Positions 19,273 through 30,300 of a stretch of 64,000 nt of DNA are shown here, one piece after another. The first letter of the stretch is position 1; every line of letters starts with the position of its first letter. The position numbers and the translations under genes were made by a program. The notes below the pieces were generated by a model. The model was not told the DNA's origin and did no database searches. It worked only from the letters and a program-made list of their open reading frames with translations. Source of the stretch: Acidobacteriota bacterium (GTDB lineage Bacteria; Acidobacteriota; Blastocatellia; Pyrinomonadales; Pyrinomonadaceae); assembly GCA_029781855.1 (NCBI GenBank), contig JAKOVX010000124.1:1-64000 (forward strand), in the 5' to 3' direction.

Positions 19273-21132
19273 ATGGAGAAACTCGATCTAAAGCGCGAAA
19301 TGATGTGGCTTGTGATCATAGCTGTGGTCGCCTTCACGATCTACGCTCCGACGCTGAGCGGTTCCTTCGTTTACGATGACAACCGCCAGATCGTCCGAAA
19401 TCCGTTGATCCAGAAGCCCGAGCTTTACGCAAAGGCCCTGACGTCCGACGTTTGGGCGTTCAAAGGTGATGGAACGCAGGTCGCCAGCAACTATTGGCGG
19501 CCGACATTTACTGCGTGGTGCATTGCCAATTACGCGATATTTGGCCTGAGTCCCGGCGGATGGCATTTTGCGAATGTTCTGTTGAACATGCTTGTCTGTC
19601 TCCTCGCGTTTCTTTTGTTGCGGCGTTGGGGACTGCCGCAAATGGCCGCGTTTGGGATCGCATTGGTTTTCGCACTTCATCCGGTCCACTCCGAGTCTGT
19701 CGCTTGGATCTCGGGATCTCCGGATCTGCTTTTCGGGCTCTTCTTCCTGGGTTCGCTGTGGTTCGCTGAGGATTGGAGGGATGGAAAGCGGCCAAACCTC
19801 TCGCTAGCTCTCTCGCTCGTGCTTTACGCACTGGCTCTCGGTGCCAAGGAAACCGCGTTCTTCTGCCTGCCGGTCTATTTCCTTGTGCTGTGGCGGGCAA
19901 ACGGGGGCAAGACATCCATCAATACGGCAGCAACCCGGACGATCGGATTTGCGGCTGTCGCGGCGATCTATTTCTTTTCACGGATGGCTGTTCTCGGCGG
20001 CCTTGTACGTCCCGTCGAGGACTCTTCGGGCACGACGGCCGGCCTTTTTACCGTTCCTTCTGCCTTTGTGTTCTATTTGCGGCAAATGATCTTTCCGGTA
20101 ACTATGGGCGAGAATTATCCGCTTCGCCCGGTGAACGACGTCTCGGAGATCGTGATCCCGATGATCGTCTCGGTATCGGTGCTGGCTGCCATTTGGCTCG
20201 TTGTCCGTCGAAACGAGATCGCCCGGGTCGCTGCCGCAATTATGCTGCTCCCGATACTGCCCGTTCTATACGTTGGGTCGTTTCCGTCGGACCAGATCGT
20301 GCACGACAGATATCTATACATTTCGCTGCTTGGGTTTCTGATGCTTTTGTATTTCGGGTTTAGCTCGTTGATCGAACGCTTTTCGCCTCAGGTCCCGGCA
20401 AAAGTCTTCCTTGGAGCCGTCGTTGCTGTTGCCTGCGCCCTCGGGGCCAAGACCGTCTCATACAACGCCGTTTGGGAAAACGATCTCACGCTCTGGGAAT
20501 ACAACGTAAAGATAGATCCGACATCCGCGGCGAGTTTCTCGCAATACGCGTCGGAATTGCAGTCGCGCAACCGCAATGCCGAGGCACTCGCGGCTTATGA
20601 CAAATCGCTCGCGAACCGCTACAGCACGAACGCTGCAATGGGCCGTTCGCGAGCGCTGATCTCGCTGGGCCGTTACGACGAAGCGATTTCCGATCTCAAC
20701 CGTCTGGTCGCGGCGCCAAATGCCGATATTAATGCGTACCTTCTTTACCAATCCTACGAGGCATACGCCCTCGCTTTGCAGCAAAAGCCCGATCTCGAAA
20801 AGGCCGCAGCCGTTCTTCGCGAAGCTCGCACACGGCTTCCGATATATTCCGCGGCCCTGACCGAGAAACTCGCCATCATTCTCTACCTGCAAAACAAAAA
20901 GGATGAAGCACTGAAAGAGCTTGAAGAAGCAAAAGCTCAGGCCCGCCGCGAACTTTTGCCGGAATCGAAGTCTGTTTTTGTTCGTTTGGGAATGCTGTAC
21001 AGCGAATTGGGCCGAAAGGATGAGGCACGGGCCGCCCTGACCGAGTATCTGCGCCTCACAAACGGCGTTGACGATCAGATAACTCTCGAGGGACGGAAAA
21101 CGGCGGCCGATCTATTGAACAAATTGAAGTAG
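19273..21132 (+). CDS. Polytopic membrane protein with C-terminal TPRs (TMTC-like)
   Basis: A 619-residue protein. After an N-terminal helix it has FVYDDNRQIVRNPLIQ, the acidic first-loop motif of GT-C-type and TMTC proteins, then about ten transmembrane helices to residue 400. The last 200 residues carry TPR-like repeats (NAEALAAYDKSLANR, GRYDEAISDLNRL, GRKDEARAALTEYL). TMTC proteins are O-mannosyltransferases in animals; the bacterial members are uncharacterised. It is tightly linked to the short hydratase gene. Confidence 0.82.
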   Translation: MEKLDLKREMMWLVIIAVVAFTIYAPTLSGSFVYDDNRQIVRNPLIQKPELYAKALTSDVWAFKGDGTQVASNYWRPTFTAWCIANYAIFGLSPGGWHFANVLLNMLVCLLAFLLLRRWGLPQMAAFGIALVFALHPVHSESVAWISGSPDLLFGLFFLGSLWFAEDWRDGKRPNLSLALSLVLYALALGAKETAFFCLPVYFLVLWRANGGKTSINTAATRTIGFAAVAAIYFFSRMAVLGGLVRPVEDSSGTTAGLFTVPSAFVFYLRQMIFPVTMGENYPLRPVNDVSEIVIPMIVSVSVLAAIWLVVRRNEIARVAAAIMLLPILPVLYVGSFPSDQIVHDRYLYISLLGFLMLLYFGFSSLIERFSPQVPAKVFLGAVVAVACALGAKTVSYNAVWENDLTLWEYNVKIDPTSAASFSQYASELQSRNRNAEALAAYDKSLANRYSTNAAMGRSRALISLGRYDEAISDLNRLVAAPNADINAYLLYQSYEAYALALQQKPDLEKAAAVLREARTRLPIYSAALTEKLAIILYLQNKKDEALKELEEAKAQARRELLPESKSVFVRLGMLYSELGRKDEARAALTEYLRLTNGVDDQITLEGRKTAADLLNKLK

Positions 21133-21135
21133 AAG

Positions 21136-22155
21136 TTACGGTTTGACCTCGGACGATTTTACCTCGACGTCCGGACGCGAGAAATTGCCGTATTCAAAGG
21201 TGACGTTGACCTCTTTTCTTACGGTCTGGTCCTTCAGGTTGACGCTGTATTGCGTGTGCGAGATCAACTTCGGTGTGAAAATGCCGAACTGGCTTTCCTG
21301 ATATGTGAGCCGGTCCTCGACAACGGTTACAGGCGACGAAAATCCCGGCGGAAGGACGGTGACATTACGGACCTCACTGCGTATCTTCATTGTCACAGCG
21401 TCAACGACCAACGTCCCGTTTATTCGGGCGGGAAGTGCCTGATCCTTTTCGATCTCTACGTCAAAGTTCAGCCCCGGGCGGCCAACGGGTCGCGCATCGC
21501 GGGCATTGACTGTAATATCTGGCGAATCGGCTGTCTGGGTGTAACTTATCGCGTAAATCGGAACACCGGCGTCGTATGCCCGCTTGATGTCAAACTCAAA
21601 GTATTTTCTCAGCTCCCGGTTGACCTCCAGGGCCTGAAACAGTGTCATCCCGGAGATCGCGACCTCGAGATCGTGGCGGCTGCTCTCATCGCGAAGCTTG
21701 TCGATCTCCTTTTCGGAAGTTTCAGCGGACGCAAGCTTTTCAAATAGCTCGCCGGCCCGTTTGTCCGAGTCATCTACCTTTTTCCCATCCACTTCCGTAA
21801 CGTTGCGAAACTCAACGACCTGGTCCGCGGCCTTCATCAATGGCAGGACGATAAAGCTCGATCTGATGACGCGGGTCTTTTTGACCTCGCCGTTCTTGCC
21901 GAAGAGTTCGAACCGTTTGGTTTCGTCCGCGAGGAGGTTCTTGAACGTTTCGACGTAGTTCCGCGTTCCGGCCTCGACCGCGTCAAGCACCTGTTCGTCA
22001 GTCAACTGCGGCAACGGCGTCGGCGTGACCACAGGAATGTCCGGCGGGATACGCATCGGCGTCGGCTGCGGCTTGGGCTTCTGGGCGGCGGCGGCACCGG
22101 AGAATATGGCAAACAATACGAGGATAAAGAATGCGTGTTTGGTATTGCGGAACAT
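21136..22155 (-). CDS. Exported hypothetical protein
   Basis: A 339-residue protein with signal peptide (HAFFILVLFAIFSGAAAA) and a Pro-rich linker (PKPQPTPMRIPPDIPVVTPTP). A helical segment is followed by a beta-rich region with VEIEKDQALPARINGTLVVD and a C-terminal EVNVTFEYGNFSRPDVEV. I recognise no characterised family. Probably periplasmic. It is convergent with the TPR gene, 3 bp between stops. Confidence 0.65.
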   Translation of the reverse strand: MFRNTKHAFFILVLFAIFSGAAAAQKPKPQPTPMRIPPDIPVVTPTPLPQLTDEQVLDAVEAGTRNYVETFKNLLADETKRFELFGKNGEVKKTRVIRSSFIVLPLMKAADQVVEFRNVTEVDGKKVDDSDKRAGELFEKLASAETSEKEIDKLRDESSRHDLEVAISGMTLFQALEVNRELRKYFEFDIKRAYDAGVPIYAISYTQTADSPDITVNARDARPVGRPGLNFDVEIEKDQALPARINGTLVVDAVTMKIRSEVRNVTVLPPGFSSPVTVVEDRLTYQESQFGIFTPKLISHTQYSVNLKDQTVRKEVNVTFEYGNFSRPDVEVKSSEVKP

Positions 22156-22235
22156 CTTGGTTTTTCGTCGGACTTGATTTACAAGCTAAACACAATTCTA
22201 ATAGAAAGTCTGTACGCCTGCGTACCAAAATTATT

Positions 22236-22580
22236 ATGGAGATCCAACTCGTAAAACTCGCACATGCCCGCTCCGGCGATAAAGGCGACACCGCAAACGT
22301 CGGTTTGATCGCCCTGAAAGACGAATATTACCCGCTGCTTGTTCGCGAAGTCACCGCCGAACGCGTCAAACAGCATTTCGGCGATATCGTCAAAGGCGGA
22401 GTTGACCGCTTTGAACTGCCAAACCTCAAATCGCTCAATTTCCTCCTTCACGAGAGCCTCGGCGGCGGCGGAACGCTGAGTTTGATGACAGATGCCCAGG
22501 GCAAGACTTTCTCGACCGCATTGTTGCGGATGAAGATAAACGTCGACGACACGGAGGCGGCCGGCCTTCATCTCAAGTAA
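22236..22580 (+). CDS. Stand-alone AtuA C-terminal (ferredoxin-fold-like) domain protein
   Basis: A 114-residue protein from the ATG at 22236 (MEIQLVKLAHARSGDKGD); upstream in-frame codons read as spacer. It matches the C-terminal domain of AtuA-type acyclic terpene utilisation proteins: ARSGDKGDTANVGLIAL at the start, FELPNLKSLNFLLHESLGGG in the middle, then a GKTFSTALL strand. In many bacteria this domain is fused to an N-terminal domain like the one encoded separately at 43263-44630. Function is unknown. Confidence 0.85.
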   Translation: MEIQLVKLAHARSGDKGDTANVGLIALKDEYYPLLVREVTAERVKQHFGDIVKGGVDRFELPNLKSLNFLLHESLGGGGTLSLMTDAQGKTFSTALLRMKINVDDTEAAGLHLK

Positions 22581-22596
22581 TCAATTACGGAGGTTT

Positions 22597-23880
22597 ATGA
22601 AAAGCGTCTTGTTCCTCACCACTCTCATTTTGTTCACCGCGCCTTTCTCATTGTTTGCTCAGGGGCTCGGCGCCGAGCGTTCGCTCCACCTGCAGGTGCT
22701 GAAGGACCTGAAAAAAGACATCGAACAGAACTATTACGACCCGAAATTCCGCGGGATCGACCTCGACGCCACCATCAAGACGGCGAGCGGATATGTTGCC
22801 GCTGCCAAATCGCTCGGCGAGATGGACGACGCCGTGGCGAGGGTCCTGATCCAGTTTGACGACTCTCATCTTTTTTACATTCCGCCGCCGAGGACAATTA
22901 CGGTCGATTACGGCTGGAGGATACAGATGATCGGCGACAAAGCCTTCTTTACATACGTAGCGCCGGGCAGCGACGCCGAAAAGAAAGGCATCCGGCCCGG
23001 CGATCAGCTTTATATGCTCGACGGATTTATCCCCGAGCGTAACCAGTTCTGGCTGCTGACCTACCATTACGAGGTACTGGCTCCCCAACCGAAGCTGACC
23101 GTCATCATCGTCAAACCCAACGGTGGCAAATATAAGATAGAGGTCGAGGCAAAGCTCGAAAAGGAAAGCGTATTCAAACCCGAGACCCGCGATCTGCGGC
23201 TGAAATTTGAAAAGGAATTTACCGAGCGGTCGCGTCAGTCCTTTTACGATGCGGTCCCGGGCGTTTCGATCTGGAAGATACCGAGCTTCGAATTCAGCGA
23301 TATCAAGGTAGACAAAATGATGAACCGCGTCGCCAAGGCCCCGGCCGTCATTATCGACCTTCGCGGAAACGGCGGCGGGCTTCTGGATTCTCTGGTCGAT
23401 CTCGTCGTTGCCTTTTTTGACAAAGACGTTAAGCTCGGCAAGCTCCAGTACCGCAAGAAGACGGAATCCGCCTATATGAAAGGCTCCGGCAAGGGTGCCT
23501 ACACCGGGAAACTCGTTGTCCTCGTCGACAGCGAATCCAGTTCGGCAGCCGAGATCTTTGCCCGGATCGTTCAGATCGAGAAACGGGGCTTTGTCATCGG
23601 AGACCAGACATCCGGAGCGGTGATGGTGTCAAATATTCTGCCTCATTATCAGGGGTTGGATACTCAGATCGGATACGCATTTAGCGTAACCGTCGCGGAT
23701 CTGATCATGATGGACGGCAAGAGCCTTGAAAAGGTAGGTGTCACCCCTGACGAATACGTCATCCCTACCGCCGCCGACCTCGCCGCCGGCCGCGACCCCG
23801 TCCTCGCCGAAGCCGTAAACTATCTCGGCCTAAGAATGACCCCCGAAGAAGCCGGCAAAATATTCCCGGTCGAAAAATAG
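22597..23880 (+). CDS. S41-family C-terminal processing peptidase-like protein
   Basis: A 427-residue exported protein (signal peptide to about residue 22). A PDZ-like domain is marked by APGSDAEKKGIRPGDQLYML near residue 127. The tail-specific protease domain contains IIDLRGNGGGLLDS and VLVDSESSSAAEIFA, where the second serine of the SSS run is a likely nucleophile, plus IGDQTSGAV. The usual catalytic lysine is not obvious by eye. It probably acts in the periplasm. It follows the AtuA-domain gene by 16 nt and has a ribosome-binding site (GGAGG). Confidence 0.88.
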   Translation: MKSVLFLTTLILFTAPFSLFAQGLGAERSLHLQVLKDLKKDIEQNYYDPKFRGIDLDATIKTASGYVAAAKSLGEMDDAVARVLIQFDDSHLFYIPPPRTITVDYGWRIQMIGDKAFFTYVAPGSDAEKKGIRPGDQLYMLDGFIPERNQFWLLTYHYEVLAPQPKLTVIIVKPNGGKYKIEVEAKLEKESVFKPETRDLRLKFEKEFTERSRQSFYDAVPGVSIWKIPSFEFSDIKVDKMMNRVAKAPAVIIDLRGNGGGLLDSLVDLVVAFFDKDVKLGKLQYRKKTESAYMKGSGKGAYTGKLVVLVDSESSSAAEIFARIVQIEKRGFVIGDQTSGAVMVSNILPHYQGLDTQIGYAFSVTVADLIMMDGKSLEKVGVTPDEYVIPTAADLAAGRDPVLAEAVNYLGLRMTPEEAGKIFPVEK

Positions 23881-23999
23881 AAAGAGTGATATTTGGTGTC
23901 CGCAAAATGGGGCCGTTGTTTGATTTCCCGAGTAACGTCTTGTATATGCCTGTTGTTAATACATTCCGCCGAAATGTGGTAACTTGATGAAGCGTACCC

Positions 24000-26900
24000 A
24001 TGTCTTCCAAGTTCTTCACGAATAGTACAGATCGTAGTCTTTTCGATAAATTCACGGGAATCATCGATGGCATGAAAGATCTCTACGCTTTCTACGCCGT
24101 GGTCGGCTATTTCCGTTCGTCGGGATACTTTGCGCTTCAGCCTTATCTCAAAGACATAAGACAAGTAAGGATCCTCGTCGGGATAAATGTAGACAAGATG
24201 TTTGCTGAGGCCCAGCGAAAGGGCATGTTGTTCTTTGCTGACCCCGAACAAGCAAAAAATGGCTTTGTCGAATCATTTGTGAGAGATGTCGAAGAGGCTA
24301 AATATACGCGCGAGGTCGAAGACGGGATCGTTCAATTCATCCAAGACGTAATTGACGGAAAAATTGAGGTCCGAGCCCACAATTCAAAAGCACTTCACGC
24401 AAAGTTTTACCTTTTCCTTCCCGAAACTCACACGGAGCATTCGGATGGTTGGGTGATTATGGGTTCGTCTAATCTGACATTGGCGGGACTGGGTATAAAG
24501 CAAACGCCAAACTACGAACTCAACGTCGCGCTGAAATCCTACGACGATGTGAAATTCACGAAAGATGAGTTCGAATCGCTATGGAAAGATTCGACGCCGA
24601 TACTTCCTGCCGAGCTAGAAGGCTTAAAGAAGAAGACCCATATCGGTCAGATCTTCACTCCCTACGAGATCTATCTTAAGTTTCTAATCGAGTACTTTGG
24701 CCGAAATATCGATTACGACCCGGACACCGTTGGTGATCTACCAACCACATACAAGAAACTGAGCTATCAAGTTGATGCCGTTAACGAGGGTTATCAAATG
24801 CTAATGCAGCACAACGGCTTTTTCCTTGCCGACGTCGTCGGGCTTGGAAAGACCGTGGTTGCCGCAATGATCGCAAAGCGATTCCGTATTGCGAATGCTG
24901 CCGCTCATACCAAAATTCTAGTAGTTTACCCACCGGCGGTTGAAAAGAACTGGAAGGACACCTTCCGGAAATTTGGTCTCGACAAAGACACTAAGTTCAT
25001 TACCAACGGAAGTTTAGAGAAAATACTCGATGGCAATGATTCCGACTATTGGCCCAAGGAAGAGTATGACTTGATCCTTGTCGATGAGGCTCACCGCTAC
25101 CGAAGCCACACGTCGAGAATGTTCGACAACCTTCAACGTATCTGTAAGGCGAGGCGTTCAGGAGATGGACTTGTCGAGAGCGAAAAGAAGAAGGTCATTC
25201 TCATTTCGGCAACTCCGCTCAATAATCGGCCGCAGGACCTGTATTACCAGCTGCAATTGTTCCAGGACGTTCGTCGAAGCACGCTGACGGAAACAAACTT
25301 GCAAACGTTTTTCGGTCCGCACCTACGTGAGTATCGAAAGATAATTGCGGACCCTGATCCAGACCTTGGCCGAATTCGCGAGATATATGCGGATATACGG
25401 AACAAGGTGATCGAGCCTATCACTGTCCGCCGAACCAGAAAGGACCTCGACAAATATCCGAAGTACAAAGAAGACCTGAAAGACCAAGGTATCGAGTTCC
25501 CTGAAATTGCCTTGCCGAAGGCGATTCGCTACGAATTAGTTGGAGATCTCGGAACATTGTTTGCCGAGACAATGGTCGCTCTGAATATTGACGTTCAGTA
25601 TCATCGTTATCAGGCGATATCGGCGTTGAATGAAGACATCCGTGAAGACCTATACCCTCAAGCAAGTTTGGTTTCGACATCATTAGCCCGAATTCTCCAA
25701 ACGTTAATGGTTAAGCGGCTCGAAAGCAGCTTCTTTGCTTTCAAGAAATCGCTCGGAAACATTGCAAAGGCCACCGAGCGCATGATCGAAATGTTTGCGC
25801 AGGACAAGGTGATCATTGCACCTGATTTTGATGTAAATGCATTGATGGAAGAAGGTTGGTCGATAGATCAGATCGAAGCATCTATTCTCGAACGCACGAT
25901 CGACGATCCAAATACTCGGAACCGAGTATTTACGGCCGACCAGTTCGATTTGGGGTTTGTTGATGGACTTAAGAGCGATCTCACGATCCTTGAGGAACTT
26001 TGCGACAAATGGGCGACTATTAACGAAGACCCAAAACTAGATACATTTTTCGCATCGTTGGAAAGCGATTTTCTGGATAAAGCAATAAATCCAACCGGCA
26101 AACTTGTGATCTTTACCGAGAGCAAGGACACTGCCGATTATCTGACCGAAAAGATCGAAGCACATTGTGGCACGGAGATCCTGAACATCTCCGCGCAAAA
26201 CCGCCGCAAACTGTTCGAAACCATTCGTGACAATTTCGACGCTAACTATGATGGCGAGCAAAAAGACGATTTCAAGATTATCATCACGACTGATGTTCTC
26301 GCCGAGGGCGTGAATTTGCACCGGGCCAATGTGATCGTCAATTACGACACTCCTTGGAATGCTACACGTCTGATGCAGCGTATCGGTCGTGTTAATCGCA
26401 TCGGCAGCGTCGCTGACACGGTATTTAGTTTCAATTTCTATCCGTCTCCGCAGGGCGATATCATTATCAAGCTTTACAACAAAGCTTTGGTCAAGCTTCA
26501 GAGTTTCCATTCTGCTTTTGGCGAAGATACTCAGATTTACACGCACGAGGAACTAGTCGAACAATTCGAATTGTTTCAGGAAGGCCTGGACGACGAGGAA
26601 GACAAGCGTCTTTATTACTTGCGGATCATACGAGAATTCAAGGAACGGCAGCCAAACGAATTTAAGCGGATCAAGAATTTTCCGCTAAAAGTCAGGACTG
26701 GACGAAAGACATCGCTTTCGAAAATGGAAAACATCGTCGATTCGTCGATCGTCTTTCTCAAATCTCCATACAAAAGCGAGTTTTACATGGTAAACCGTGA
26801 CAATGAGATCTCGGCGCTGACATTTCTTGAGGCAGCCGGTATCTTTGAGGCCGAAATCCCGGAACCTGGATTTGAGGTTCCTGACTATCACTACGAGCAG

Positions 26901-27305
26901 GTTCAGTCAGCCCTTAACATCTTCGAGCAAGACTTCTTTGGTTCATCGGCTGATGGCGTGACGGCAATGGACAAGGCCGACGGACGCTCCAACCAGGCTA
27001 AGAAATTCCTACGGGATTATCGCCCAATGGCGAAGGACGATGAGATTAAACAGGCATACTCTGATCTGATCGAATTGATTGACAAGGGCACCTACACCAT
27101 TCTTCCAAATGAGATACGCCGCCTGAAAATTAGGACCGACAAAGAAAGGATGCCTTACCGCCAGGTTGAAAATCTTATTATGCGGTTAGCCGCCAAATAT
27201 GTGACCGTCGCCGACAACGAAACCAACGAGAATACGAACACCGAACTGTCTGCAAACATCGAACCCGAGATAATTCTTTCCGAAACCTTTATTACCCATG
27301 AATAA
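24000..27305 (+). CDS. PLD-domain SNF2-family helicase, defence-associated
   Basis: A 1101-residue fusion. An N-terminal phospholipase-D-like domain has HAK at residues 133-135 and GSSNLTLAGL near 155. It is followed by SF2/SNF2 motifs: VGLGKT (280-285), DEAHR (362-366), SATPLNNRP near 402, TDVLAEGVNLHRA near 763 and MQRIGRVNRIGS near 792. Such helicases accompany restriction-like systems (DISARM-type and related). The stop overlaps the methylase start by 8 bp, so the pair is co-translated. Base composition is lower in GC than flanking genes. No separate restriction nuclease domain beyond PLD is evident. Confidence 0.9.
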   Translation: MSSKFFTNSTDRSLFDKFTGIIDGMKDLYAFYAVVGYFRSSGYFALQPYLKDIRQVRILVGINVDKMFAEAQRKGMLFFADPEQAKNGFVESFVRDVEEAKYTREVEDGIVQFIQDVIDGKIEVRAHNSKALHAKFYLFLPETHTEHSDGWVIMGSSNLTLAGLGIKQTPNYELNVALKSYDDVKFTKDEFESLWKDSTPILPAELEGLKKKTHIGQIFTPYEIYLKFLIEYFGRNIDYDPDTVGDLPTTYKKLSYQVDAVNEGYQMLMQHNGFFLADVVGLGKTVVAAMIAKRFRIANAAAHTKILVVYPPAVEKNWKDTFRKFGLDKDTKFITNGSLEKILDGNDSDYWPKEEYDLILVDEAHRYRSHTSRMFDNLQRICKARRSGDGLVESEKKKVILISATPLNNRPQDLYYQLQLFQDVRRSTLTETNLQTFFGPHLREYRKIIADPDPDLGRIREIYADIRNKVIEPITVRRTRKDLDKYPKYKEDLKDQGIEFPEIALPKAIRYELVGDLGTLFAETMVALNIDVQYHRYQAISALNEDIREDLYPQASLVSTSLARILQTLMVKRLESSFFAFKKSLGNIAKATERMIEMFAQDKVIIAPDFDVNALMEEGWSIDQIEASILERTIDDPNTRNRVFTADQFDLGFVDGLKSDLTILEELCDKWATINEDPKLDTFFASLESDFLDKAINPTGKLVIFTESKDTADYLTEKIEAHCGTEILNISAQNRRKLFETIRDNFDANYDGEQKDDFKIIITTDVLAEGVNLHRANVIVNYDTPWNATRLMQRIGRVNRIGSVADTVFSFNFYPSPQGDIIIKLYNKALVKLQSFHSAFGEDTQIYTHEELVEQFELFQEGLDDEEDKRLYYLRIIREFKERQPNEFKRIKNFPLKVRTGRKTSLSKMENIVDSSIVFLKSPYKSEFYMVNRDNEISALTFLEAAGIFEAEIPEPGFEVPDYHYEQVQSALNIFEQDFFGSSADGVTAMDKADGRSNQAKKFLRDYRPMAKDDEIKQAYSDLIELIDKGTYTILPNEIRRLKIRTDKERMPYRQVENLIMRLAAKYVTVADNETNENTNTELSANIEPEIILSETFITHE

Positions 27306-30300
27306 AGAACGACTAAGCGAAATTCTTTCCACCGAATACAACAGCGACAGTTGGCGTGAGGTTTTACGTGAGATCTTTGGCGTCGCGGGCGGTTTGCTTC
27401 AGAAACCAAGACCAATTAGCGTCACCGATGACAAACTAGCTGAAAGGGCTGTCGAACTTGGATCGTTCGAGACAAGTGATAACCGCTTAGTTGGTCTCTT
27501 TCAGGTTGACCTCACGGACAAACCCCGAATTTGGCAAAACCGCGTGGGACTCCGCTCGTTACTTCGAAATATATACAAGAACGACGTTGACGCTGCACTG
27601 GTTGTCTTTGTCCAAAACGAAAAGTGGCGGCTGTCGCTGATTTCAGAGATCCGCGTTTTTGATCCAATCACCGGCCGGTCGACAGATCAAAAGACTGAAC
27701 CAAAGCGCTTTACTTATCTACTTGGGCCTGGAGAGACCGTACGAACAACGGTCGAGCGCCTCGAACTCTATCACGAATCTGACCGTAAGCTTGATGCCAT
27801 AATAAACGCCTTCTCGGTCGAAAAACTGAACAAAGAGTTCTTTCGCGACTATAAGGTTGTCTTCGACGACGTTGTTGCCGAGGTTAACCGCTCCATCCCG
27901 GACGCCGAAACTGCGCGGCTTTTCTCACAATCGATGCTTAATCGTTTGATGTTCCTATATTTCATTCAGAAAAAAGGTTGGATGACGTTTGAGGGAAGTG
28001 AGAACTATCTTCGCAGCGTTTTTGACCGCGCAGTTGCGAACGGCGAGAATTTCTATCGCGACCGCCTCTATTGGATATTCTTTTACGGGCTGAGCAATCA
28101 GGCTGAGTCCATCGAGATTCAGACAAATGAGTTCCTTGAGAAGCGCCGGGGTAAAGTTCCGTATCTAAACGGCGGCCTTTTCGAAATGGAAACCGGTGGG
28201 AATGACGAGAAAGACAAAGTTAAGATAGCGAATGACCGTTTCGCCAATGTCCTAGCGCTCTTCGAAAGCTATAACTTTACCATCGACGAAGCGACGCCGT
28301 TCGAGGTTCAGGTCGCCGTTGATCCTGAAATGCTTGGAAAGGTCTTCGAGGAACTTGTCACCGGTCGTCACGAATCTGGCAGTTATTACACTCCGAGGAC
28401 CGTTGTCAGCTTTATGTGCCGCGAGGCGCTTAAACATGCTCTTGCAAAAAGTGATACGCCCGAGGCAATTGCCAAACTTGTGGATGAGAGTGACGGCAGA
28501 GGTGTTAAGAATCCCGAAGAGATTCTCGCACGCTTACGAAAACTAAAGGTATGTGATCCTGCCTGTGGTTCTGGTGCTTACCTTCTCGGAATGCTTCAGG
28601 AATTGCTTCACGTCCGCGAGGCATTGTTTGCCTCCGAGAAGATCGCTCTCGATGCTCAATACAACTGGAAACGCGAGATCATCGAGAACAGCATATATGG
28701 TGTTGATATCGATCGCTTTGCGACGCAGATTGCCTCGCTGCGGTTATGGCTTTCTCTTGCTATCGAATCGGACGAACCAAAACCTCTGCCGAATCTTAAA
28801 TACAAGATCGGCTGTGGTGATAGTCTACTCGCTCCGGTCGAGACGCTCGGTCAGACACCCGATATCCATAGACGGGCATTGATCGAACAGTTTCGTGCCC
28901 GAAAACAAGAATACACCGATGCCGACGACCATCTAAGAAAACGCGAGATCGATGTTGAAATCGAGCGACTTAGAGTCGAGATCGCGCGAACCTTGCATCA
29001 CCTATCTGAACTGCCAAAGCCGGAGCAGATCATTTTGGCTGAAAACGGAGTTCAGCCACTGAGAGACAAAGTCTCGCGATGCATGAACCGTGGTGAAAAA
29101 TGGGAAGCAGAGAAGTTCCAAAAGGAACTTGACACTCTTATTGCAAACATTGAGAAATGGCGAGCGGAACTAGAGAACGATCATTACGACACTGGCGATG
29201 TATTTGATTGGTCAGTCGAGTTTGCTGAGGTGTTTGAAGACGGAGGGTTCGATGTTGTTCTCGCTAACCCGCCATACGTGCGTCAGGAAGAAATAGATAA
29301 AAAGATAAAGCCGAAGCTGTTGGCACTTTATTCTGAAGCGATGACAGGAAAGAGCGATCTTTTTGTCGCGTTCTATGCTCGTGCTCTGCAATTGTTAAAG
29401 GATGGCGGGACACATGTTTTTGTCTGTTCCAATTCGTGGCTTGACGTCGGTTATGGCGGCAAACTGCAAGGGTATTTGCTGAATAATTCCCACGTCGCAG
29501 CTATTTACGACAGTGCTATCGAGCGGCAGTTCGCATCGGCTGATATTAATACAATCATTAGCTTTATCCACAAACAGTCCCCCGAAGACGATGACATCAC
29601 ACGATTCATTTCGCTTCGTGCTCCCTTTAACGACGCGATACTAGACGACACCAAATGCCGCGTTGTTACCAAAACATCCGCTGAGATATGGGAGAGCGGT
29701 TCGAATGAGAACAACCGATACGAAGGTGATAAATGGGGCGGCAAATACCTTCGTGCGCCTGACATCTATTTTACGATCCTCGAAAAAGGTAAAGGTAAAT
29801 TAGTTCGTTTCGGTGACATTGCCGATGTTCGGTTTGGTATCAAGACGGGAGCAAATGAGTTCTTCTATTTGAATGATGAAGATCAGCAGAGATGGCAGAT
29901 CGAAGAAGAGTTTCTAAAGCCAGTAATATTCTCGTTGAAAGAGATTAGATGTATTGAAGATGAACTCGGCCTACTCAAAAACAAAATCTTCGTCTGTAAT
30001 TTACCATTCGACAAGATTCGATCGGAAAACGTGAAAAGATACATAAGGTGGGGCGAAACAGATAGCGAATGGATCGACGAAAAAACGAGTCTGCCGAATC
30101 CGCCATACCTGAGGCCAAGTTGTTCAAATAGGAAACTGTGGTATAGCGTTGCTAATGATTGGAAGCCGGCGCCCCTTATTTTCCCCGCAAAAGTTGGCGA
30201 ACGGATGGTGGTTCTGTCCAATAGAAAAGCGATTTTGGAAGACAAGAAACTCTATGGCGTGACCCCTAAGACAGGAAACACTGATGCTTGGGCGGCTATC